6,986 bases of DNA from an uncultured Bacteroidales bacterium. GTDB taxonomy: Bacteria; Bacteroidota; Bacteroidia; Bacteroidales; Muribaculaceae. The DNA is taken from assembly GCA_900554345.1 (NCBI GenBank), contig USHH01000121.1, positions 1 through 6,986 of the forward strand, given 5' to 3'. Position numbers and translations under genes: made by a program. Below are positions 1 through 5,488 of the stretch, in pieces. The notes below the pieces were generated by a model. The model did no database searches. It saw only the letters and a program-made list of their open reading frames with translations, and was not told the DNA's origin. How positions within the stretch are numbered: the stretch's first letter is position 1; every line of letters begins with the position of its first letter.

Positions 1-2286
1 TTCCGCCTCCACCTCTGGGACGCCGAGCTCGCCGACAGCCTCGGCAACCTACTCGACAACGACCACCTCGACCTGCTCGACTACCTCATAGCGGAGCTGG
101 AGCGCAACGGAATAGACATCGTGATCACGGCCCAGACAAATTTCGGCAACGGATATCCGGAGAAGAACATCGACACCGGAGCCTTCACCTACGACTTCGA
201 CAAATGCCGCATCCACGACGAGCCGGCGGCTCAGGACGCGCAGGAGAACTACCTTCGGCAGCTCGCCAAGCACGTCAACCGCTATAACGGCCTGTCATAC
301 AGCGACGACCGAGGCATCATCGCCATGGAGATCAACAATGAGCCCTGCCACTCCGGCAATGTAGACGAGACACGCCGGTATATCGACCGCATGGCCTCCG
401 CGCTGCGTGGAGCGGGATTCGACAAGCCCGTGCTATATAATGTAAGCCACAATCCGAAGGTGACCGAGGCATACTATCAGGCCGACATCGACGGCACCAC
501 CTACCAATGGTATCCTGTCGGACTGGTCGCCGGCCATGAGCGCAAGGGAAACTTCCTCCCCACCGTCGACAGCTATCCCATACCCTGGAGCGACTCCATA
601 CCCGGCTTCGATTCCAAGGCACGCCTCGTGTATGAGTTCGACCCGGGCGACCTACTCTACTCATATATGTATCCCGCCATCGCGCGTACATTCCGTAAAG
701 AGGGATTCCAGTGGATTACCCAGTTCGCCTACGACCCCACCGACATCGCGCAATACAACACCGAATACCAGACCCACTTCCTCAATCTCATATACACTCC
801 GGCGAAGGCCCTCAGCATGATGGTGGCCGCCGAGGCAGCCCGCAATATACCGCGCGGCAAGGACTTCGGAGCGTATCCCGCCGACACTGTGTTCGGCAAT
901 TTCCGCGTCAGCTACCTCGATGACCTCAGCGAGCTGGCTTCCCCGGAGAAGTTCTACTACAGCAACACCACGGCCACCGTGCCCCCCGACGCCTCGGCAC
1001 TGCGCCACATCGCGGGCCACGGCTCATCGCCGGTGGTGGAATACGAGGGCACCGGCGCCTATTTCCTCGACCGGCTCCCCGACGGAGGCTGGCGTCTCGA
1101 GGTGATGCCCGACGTGGCCATCGTCGCCGACCCCTTCGAGAAGCCGAGTCTAAAGAAGGAGGTGGCGAGAACCGCCTGGCGCGACAACAGCATGACCGTC
1201 GACCTCCCCGACCTCGGCGAGGACTTCCACTACACCGCCGTGGCTCCCGACGGCAACAGGACCGACGGCATCGCCGTCACCGGCACCATCACGGTGTCGC
1301 CGGGCGTCTATCTGCTGTCGAAGGATGCACCTAATAGCAAGACGCTTGTCGCCATCGACACGACATTCGCAGCGCCGGCGCCGAGGGACGAGCCGGATGT
1401 GGTGGTCCACACTCCGGCGACATACGTGGCCGACAGCGGCGACATAACGCTCGAGGCAGAGGTCTTCGGCACGCGGCGCCCCGACAAGGTGGAGGTCTAC
1501 AGCAGTGACGTCTCCTTCTGGCGCGACGACAATCCCATCTACAGGCTGGAGCCGGCCGGAGGATACACCTACCGGGGCACCATCCCCGCTGACGCCTCAT
1601 GGGGCCCGGCGCTGAAATACAATATCGTGGTGTGGGAAGACGGCAAGGCCCGCACCTTCCCCGCCAATATCGAGGGCACGCCTCTCGACTGGGACGCTCC
1701 GGCTCCTAAATACTACACCTCCGACAAGGTGTCGGCCGACGCGCCGCTGGTGCTCCTGCGCCCGGAGGCCAGCGATCCGCTGATCGACATGGCGATGATT
1801 CCGGAGGCATGGGACTTCCGCCTCGCCTACGAGAAGGGACGCCCCGTCGAGTCCGACCGCTACCGCCTCACCGCCACGCCGGAGAAGGACGGACTGATAG
1901 TGATGAAGCGCTATGTGGGCGACGAGCTGAAAGGGGCGCCGCAGCTCCCCGGCAAGAACGTAATGGTGGTGAAGACCTCCGGCGTGGCGAATATGGACGG
2001 CGCTGAGATCGCGCTCGTGGGCAAGAACGGAGCCACCTACTCGGCACCGCTCGCCGTGGGCAGCGACGGCACGGCGCGCGTGGCGCTCCGCGACCTGCGC
2101 CAGCGCACGAGCCTGATAGTGCCGGCGCCCTACCCCACCTTCCTGCCGCGCGAGATCGAGATGCAGCCGATGCCCTTCGACCCGACGGCCATCGACTTCG
2201 TGGAGCTCATCATCCCCGCGCGCCCCGGCGCCGACCAGCAGATGCTGCTCGAAGGCGTCTGGCTCGAACACGACACCTCCCTCTGA
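1..2286 (+). CDS. Glycoside hydrolase, GH5-like (clan GH-A), 5' end cut by the window
   Basis: The frame is open from base 1 for 761 codons to TGA at 2284-2286, so the N-terminus, including any signal peptide, lies upstream. The first ~260 codons look like most of a GH5-type TIM barrel: an RLHLWD start, then INNEP with the likely acid/base Glu at codon 114 (340-342), then LVYEFD with the likely nucleophile Glu at codon 212 (634-636), then QWITQFAYDP. A region with SPVVEYEGTGAYFLD and DLPDLGEDF follows. Codons ~464-557 resemble an Ig/Fn3-like sandwich, and codons ~577-759 a beta-rich, possibly carbohydrate-binding domain ending LLEGVWLE. Bacteroidales carry long proteins of this build, often annotated as cellulase-family or secreted proteins. 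The substrate cannot be read from the sequence; a beta-glycan is plausible. It is probably periplasmic or surface exposed (inference). The GTG at 121 is internal, not the start, because barrel sequence continues upstream of it. No clear terminator follows the stop. Confidence 0.8.
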   Translation, partial: FRLHLWDAELADSLGNLLDNDHLDLLDYLIAELERNGIDIVITAQTNFGNGYPEKNIDTGAFTYDFDKCRIHDEPAAQDAQENYLRQLAKHVNRYNGLSYSDDRGIIAMEINNEPCHSGNVDETRRYIDRMASALRGAGFDKPVLYNVSHNPKVTEAYYQADIDGTTYQWYPVGLVAGHERKGNFLPTVDSYPIPWSDSIPGFDSKARLVYEFDPGDLLYSYMYPAIARTFRKEGFQWITQFAYDPTDIAQYNTEYQTHFLNLIYTPAKALSMMVAAEAARNIPRGKDFGAYPADTVFGNFRVSYLDDLSELASPEKFYYSNTTATVPPDASALRHIAGHGSSPVVEYEGTGAYFLDRLPDGGWRLEVMPDVAIVADPFEKPSLKKEVARTAWRDNSMTVDLPDLGEDFHYTAVAPDGNRTDGIAVTGTITVSPGVYLLSKDAPNSKTLVAIDTTFAAPAPRDEPDVVVHTPATYVADSGDITLEAEVFGTRRPDKVEVYSSDVSFWRDDNPIYRLEPAGGYTYRGTIPADASWGPALKYNIVVWEDGKARTFPANIEGTPLDWDAPAPKYYTSDKVSADAPLVLLRPEASDPLIDMAMIPEAWDFRLAYEKGRPVESDRYRLTATPEKDGLIVMKRYVGDELKGAPQLPGKNVMVVKTSGVANMDGAEIALVGKNGATYSAPLAVGSDGTARVALRDLRQRTSLIVPAPYPTFLPREIEMQPMPFDPTAIDFVELIIPARPGADQQMLLEGVWLEHDTSL

Positions 2287-2304
2287 CAATTTCCAGCCAT
2301 TATC

Positions 2305-2336
2305 TTGCACATCAGCATTATATTGACTAACTTTGC
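2305..2336 (+). promoter_or_regulatory. Bacteroidetes-type promoter before the AAA-family remnant
   Basis: A -33-like TTG (2305-2307) is separated by 20 nt from a -7-like TAACTTTG (2328-2335), matching the Bacteroidetes primary sigma consensus. Bases 2317-2336 are identical to 2703-2722 in the ptuA promoter. The ATG of the following gene is at 2340, only 4 nt past the -7 block, so the transcript would be leaderless or begin inside the first codons. Confidence 0.7.
2317..2336 (+). repeat. 20-bp direct repeat, copy 1 (promoter core)
   Basis: ATTATATTGACTAACTTTGC occurs here and at 2703-2722 without mismatch. The identity stops sharply on both sides (C versus G before, C versus A after), but the upstream TTGCA blocks (2305-2309 and 2691-2695) keep the same 12-base offset. 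Confidence 0.95.
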
Positions 2337-2339
2337 CGT

Positions 2340-2630
2340 ATGAGCGCCCTGAAATACCCTATCGGCATACAGAACTTCGAGAAACTCCGCAGCTCCGGTG
2401 CCGACCTCCTCAGACTCGAAAGGGAGGAAGTGAGCTCCGAGAGGATGAGAAGCATCGACCTGATCGCCGATGACCCCGTTCCGCTCCTGTTCCAGAGCGG
2501 CTACCTCACCATCAAGGGTTACGACCCGGAATTCCGCGAATATACCCTCGGCTACCCCAACCGCGAGGTGAAGGAAGCCCTGCTGAATTCCCTAATTCCA
2601 TATCTCCGATACGGTCACCATAGGAAATAG
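2340..2630 (+). pseudogene. Remnant of an AAA-ATPase-like / PD-(D/E)XK nuclease family gene (internal and C-terminal deletion)
   Basis: This is an open frame of 96 codons. Its first ~17 residues (KYPIGIQNFEKLR) match the very N-terminus of the large Bacteroidetes family with an AAA-ATPase-like domain (Pfam AAA-ATPase_like) and a C-terminal PD-(D/E)XK domain (PDDEXK_9), usually ~520 residues. From about residue 20 (LLRLEREEVSS, then DPVPLLFQSGYLTIKGYD and YTLGYPNREVKE) it jumps to the family's central region just before the nuclease domain, and it ends soon after the LIPYL segment. The Walker A and B region and the whole nuclease domain are therefore missing. By comparison with the usual length I estimate roughly 280 codons lost internally and ~150 at the C-terminus. 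The internal join is in frame and no stop interrupts it, so a small protein could still be made, but no catalytic function is expected. The family match is from recall, not alignment. The gene has its own promoter directly upstream. Confidence 0.75.
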
Positions 2631-2689
2631 TCGGGAAAGACCCGCTCCATCTCCGAATATCTACTCGGCTGAGACTAGTTATAATTCAT

Positions 2690-2722
2690 TTTGCAAATAT
2701 CGATTATATTGACTAACTTTGC
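2690..2722 (+). promoter_or_regulatory. Bacteroidetes-type promoter of ptuA
   Basis: A TTTG (2690-2693), 20 nt, then TAACTTTG (2714-2721) match the -33/-7 consensus. The ptuA ATG lies 30 nt further on, leaving a short leader of about 20-25 nt with no Shine-Dalgarno-like sequence. A five-codon frame, ATG at 2724 to TAA at 2739-2741, sits at the expected transcript start and is probably chance. The rest of the 121-nt gap from 2631 shows nothing recognisable. Confidence 0.75.
2703..2722 (+). repeat. 20-bp direct repeat, copy 2 (promoter core)
   Basis: Perfect copy of 2317-2336, 386 bp away, in the same orientation and in the same place relative to the -33 and -7 elements. Confidence 0.95.
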
Positions 2723-2751
2723 AATGAAGTCGTATATATAAATCCCTATCC

Positions 2752-4008
2752 ATGAAGATCAAAACCCTGACGGCATCGAACTTCCGGTCGATCAGCAGCC
2801 TCACATTTGAATGCGGCAGAGGCATCAATGTCATAGCCGGCATCAATGGAGCCGGCAAGACCTCTGTATTGTCAGCCTTGGAAATCGCCCTTTCGTGGGC
2901 AAAAGCGAGAATCCGTCAGAAAAACGGACAGGGACAATATCCGGAAGCCGCAGATATCAAGCTGGGAACGCAGTCCTCCTCCATAAGGGTCTCGACATTC
3001 CCGCCAGAAGAAATAAGCTGGGAGATATCGCGAAGCCTGCCGACATTCAGGGGAACTCGTCCGAAATCAGATCTGACATGCCTCACCGAATATGCCGACA
3101 GAAAAGCCGAGGATTATGCCGCTAACCATGGACAGACGAATCTCCCGATGTTTGTGAAATATTCCGTCAACCGTTCGCTTATCGACATTCCGGCCCATGT
3201 GCATAAGAAACATCTCCTCGATGCCATGTCGCTGTATAGCGGTCGACTCGACGGAGGCAGCAATCTGAGGTCGTTTTTCGAGTGGTTTCGTGAGCGTGAG
3301 GATATCGAAAGGGAAGAACGCGAGGAAAGGAAGTCATTTGAATACCAGGATCTACAGTTGAAAGCAGTCCGGAAAGCTATTTCGACAGTTCTCCCGGAAT
3401 ATGGTGAATTAAAGACCAGACGCAAGAGCCCCATCGGATTCGAGCTCCGCAAGAAGAATCAGGTACTCCGGGTTGAGCAGCTGTCGGACGGAGAGAAATG
3501 CTATCTCACCCTCGTAGGAGACATCGCACGCCGTCTTACCATTTGCAATCCGAAGTTGACCAATCCTCTGGAAGGGGAAGGCATAGTCCTTATCGACGAA
3601 CTGGAGCTTCATCTTCATCCTAAATGGCAGGGGGAATCCATCGACCGGCTAAGGATTGTTTTCCCGAATTGCCAGTTCTTCATAACCACCCATTCGGCTC
3701 ACATCGTCCAGAATTTACGGCTTAACGATGAAGACAAGCTACTGGTACTCGTCGACGGCATGCCCTTCAATGTGGGAGCCAGCTACGGACAACCGATCGA
3801 AGACTTGCTGCTTGAAGTTTTCGGGCTCCAGTCACTTCGCCCGGAACCGGTAAGGAAAGCTCTTGAACAAACATGGGAATTGCTCAACAAGGGCATCTCG
3901 GAAAGCGATGAACTTACCAAGAGTCTGGAAACCTTGAAAAAGCTCGTTGGAGAGCAGGATCCTGCGTTTGCAAAAATAAACCTCCAGATTGCCCTTAACC
4001 GGAAGTAA
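2752..4008 (+). CDS. ptuA: Septu-type anti-phage ATPase PtuA (RecF/SMC-like AAA ATPase)
   Basis: This 418-residue protein has every motif of a RecF/SMC-class ABC ATPase. It opens with a typical beta-strand start (KTLTASNFRSI). Walker A is GINGAGKTS (residues 30-38), the signature motif LSDGEK (244-249), Walker B GIVLIDE (277-283) followed by LHLHP, and the switch His is in TTHSAHI (H314). A charged helix (FFEWFREREDIEREER, ~175-190) sits between the lobes, a segment I associate with PtuA and retron-linked PtuA proteins. In Septu systems PtuA pairs with the HNH nuclease PtuB, and both are required for phage defence; the ATPase is thought to sense infection or nucleotides and control the nuclease. 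Here the PtuB-like gene starts 6 bp after the stop and is broken, which supports the PtuA reading while implying loss of function. GC is near 48% in a sampled block (2881-2940), below the flanking genes. Another RecF-like defence ATPase is the main alternative. Confidence 0.75.
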   Translation: MKIKTLTASNFRSISSLTFECGRGINVIAGINGAGKTSVLSALEIALSWAKARIRQKNGQGQYPEAADIKLGTQSSSIRVSTFPPEEISWEISRSLPTFRGTRPKSDLTCLTEYADRKAEDYAANHGQTNLPMFVKYSVNRSLIDIPAHVHKKHLLDAMSLYSGRLDGGSNLRSFFEWFREREDIEREEREERKSFEYQDLQLKAVRKAISTVLPEYGELKTRRKSPIGFELRKKNQVLRVEQLSDGEKCYLTLVGDIARRLTICNPKLTNPLEGEGIVLIDELELHLHPKWQGESIDRLRIVFPNCQFFITTHSAHIVQNLRLNDEDKLLVLVDGMPFNVGASYGQPIEDLLLEVFGLQSLRPEPVRKALEQTWELLNKGISESDELTKSLETLKKLVGEQDPAFAKINLQIALNRK

Positions 4009-4014
4009 TCCATT

Positions 4015-4499
4015 ATGAAACGCATACTGAAATCAGATGCCGATGTTCAGAAGTTCAACGATTGGGCGTCAAAAAAAGGTATCCGAGACTCACATTCGAT
4101 TACAGCAATCTCCTTGTAGACAACCGTAACGACAATTACGGAGCATGCCATAAAGACAGTCACAAAGCCAAAGTATCTGCTGCTGATTTCGATGGAAAGG
4201 ATTGTATCTTTAATCCTGTAGAAGAAAATTTCGCAGATTATATACGATATAACACAGCTGGAGAGTTACTTCCAGCCGTGGGGCTTGAAGATAGCCTGTC
4301 AAGACGTGTGGAGAGAACCATAGAGGTATTCAATATCAACCATCCAAGTCTTGTGGAGCGAAGAGCCGACCTTATCCAAAATATGACCGATTATATGAAG
4401 GGAGGATTAAGTGTTTCCGAAATATCAACGTGTCTGAAGCCCCAGGGATTTCACACACTCATCGACTGGTGGCTCAGCAATATGAGTGTGGCTCAATAA
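4015..4499 (+). pseudogene. ptuB: Broken PtuB-like HNH nuclease gene (HNH core deleted, frame change at A7)
   Basis: ATG at 4015, 6 bp after ptuA, opens a 34-codon frame (MKRILKSDADVQKFNDWASK...) that stops at 4117-4119. The N-terminus resembles PtuB/TIGR02646-family proteins. The -1 frame then carries the rest of the family, from RYPRLTFDYSNLLV through CHKDSHK, IFNPVEENFADYIRY and a helical C-terminus to TAA at 4497-4499. The two frames meet at seven A's (4071-4077). Joined there they give 161 residues, against roughly 200-240 for family members. The missing part is the segment between the N-terminal strand and the LTFDYSNLL helix, which holds the first CxxC and the catalytic Glu-His of the HNH fold; only the later Cys/His cluster (CHKDSHK) remains. 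The Cys usually found shortly after the NLL helix also appears absent (LLVDNRN). Beyond the junction, 140 codons remain free of stops, so the damage looks recent or the frame is still used. The family assignment is from recall of conserved blocks. Confidence 0.7.
4071..4077 (+). other. A7 slippery heptamer at the ptuB frame junction
   Basis: In the frame of the ATG at 4015 the codons are TCA AAA AAA GGT, which fits the X XXY YYZ arrangement of -1 slippery sites (A AAA AAA). A one-base backward slip would continue as AGG TAT CCG, exactly the frame that encodes the rest of PtuB. I see no strong downstream stem and no upstream Shine-Dalgarno stimulator. Confidence 0.5.
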
Positions 4500-4526
4500 A
4501 TCCTTTTTGAGATTGGGGGCCGCTTA

Positions 4527-4558
4527 TTTGCTGGTTAGGGAAATAAAGCGTACTTTTG
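4527..4558 (+). promoter_or_regulatory. Bacteroidetes-type promoter of nfnAB
   Basis: TTTG (4527-4530), 20 nt, then TACTTTTG (4551-4558) match the -33/-7 consensus with the same spacing as the two upstream promoters. Transcription should begin near 4562-4566, giving a leader of about 70 nt. The leader contains a GC-rich stretch (4570-4603) with only weak self-pairing (GGAGG with CCTCC) and a four-codon frame (ATG 4604 to TAA 4616-4618) of unknown meaning. Nothing else is recognisable in the 134-nt gap from 4500. Confidence 0.75.
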
Positions 4559-4633
4559 CAGACCGCTACGGGTGGAGGCCGTCACCGTCGCCCCTCCCGC
4601 ACCATGAAAACGAACTAAACCTATAGACCTGAT

Positions 4634-5488
4634 ATGTTTGAAATCGTAAGCAGACGAGACCTTTCCCCCAACATCACGGAGATGAAGGTCAAGGCTCCGC
4701 GGGTGGCCCAGTCGGCCCAGCCGGGGCAGTTTGTAATAGTGAGGGTCGACGAGCTCGGCGAGCGCATACCGCTCACCATCTGCGACTACGACCGCGAGGA
4801 GGGCACCGTCACCATCGTGACCCAGACCATCGGCATCTCCTCCGCCAAAATCAACAGCCTCAAGCAGGGCGACGCCTTCGCCGACTTCGCCGGCCCCCTC
4901 GGCCGCCCCTCCGACCTGCTCGACCTCCCCGAGGAGGAGCTGAAGAAGCAGAGGGTGCTCTTCGTGGCCGGCGGCGTGGGCACGGCCCCCGTCTATCCCC
5001 AGGCCAAATGGCTCAAGGAGCACGGCGTCACCGCCGACGTCATCATCGGCGCCAAGACAAAGGACATCTTCACATACGTCGACGAGATGAGGAAGGTGGC
5101 CGATGTCTACCTATGCACCGACGACGGCTCCGAGGGATTCCACGGCATGGTGACCGGGCTGATGAAAGACCTCATCGAGCGTCAGGGCAAGCAGTATGAC
5201 CGCTGCGTGATCATCGGCCCGATGATCATGATGAAATTCGCCGCCCTCGCCACCAAGGAATACAACATACCGACGATGGTGAGCCTCAACGCCCTGATGG
5301 TCGACGGCACCGGCATGTGCGGCGCCTGCCGCGTCACGGTCGACGGCCAGACGCGTTTCACATGCGTCGACGGTCCCGAGTTCGACGGCCACAAGGTAGA
5401 CTTCGACGAGGCGATGCGCCGACAGAGCATGTACAGAGACAACCGAAAGACCCATCCCGAAACCCATAATTGCAAGTGTCATGGCTAA
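4634..5488 (+). CDS. nfnA: NADH-dependent ferredoxin:NADP+ oxidoreductase, small subunit NfnA
   Basis: A 284-residue FAD/NAD-binding protein with a [2Fe-2S] site, of the dihydroorotate-dehydrogenase electron-transfer (PyrK-like) family. The N-terminal barrel carries the FAD motif RIPLT (residues 44-48), and the nucleotide-binding domain carries GGVGTAP (113-119). The iron-sulphur loop is DGTGMCGAC...FTC, with candidate ligands D224, C229, C232 and C244. Asp in place of the first Cys is the known NfnA pattern and argues against PyrK, which uses four Cys. With NfnB it forms the cytoplasmic enzyme that couples NADH and reduced ferredoxin to NADP+ reduction by flavin-based electron bifurcation, reversibly. 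Such genes are often annotated as sulfide dehydrogenase subunit. The stop overlaps the nfnB start by 8 nt, so the two are co-transcribed and probably translationally coupled. The protein ends in a small Cys/His tail (HNCKCHG) not needed for the known site. No Shine-Dalgarno is visible before the ATG. Confidence 0.9.
   Translation: MFEIVSRRDLSPNITEMKVKAPRVAQSAQPGQFVIVRVDELGERIPLTICDYDREEGTVTIVTQTIGISSAKINSLKQGDAFADFAGPLGRPSDLLDLPEEELKKQRVLFVAGGVGTAPVYPQAKWLKEHGVTADVIIGAKTKDIFTYVDEMRKVADVYLCTDDGSEGFHGMVTGLMKDLIERQGKQYDRCVIIGPMIMMKFAALATKEYNIPTMVSLNALMVDGTGMCGACRVTVDGQTRFTCVDGPEFDGHKVDFDEAMRRQSMYRDNRKTHPETHNCKCHG

Noticed and set aside
121..123. GTG at 121 as the start of the hydrolase
   Set aside because: The same frame is open from base 1 and encodes barrel sequence (RLHLWD onward), so the gene begins before the window.
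1597..2310. Minus-strand open frame of 237 codons opposite the hydrolase gene
   Set aside because: Composition is that of a reverse-complement shadow of GC-rich coding sequence; no domain or start signal is visible.
2631..2751. Retron msr-msd RNA or toxin-antitoxin RNA upstream of ptuA
   Set aside because: The gap has no reverse transcriptase nearby, no long inverted repeats and no stable stem; it is explained by a promoter and a short leader.
4062..4064. TTG at 4062 as an independent start for a 145-residue protein
   Set aside because: No ribosome binding signal is visible, and the ATG at 4015 encodes a PtuB-like N-terminus in the other frame, so a broken or slipped gene explains the data better.
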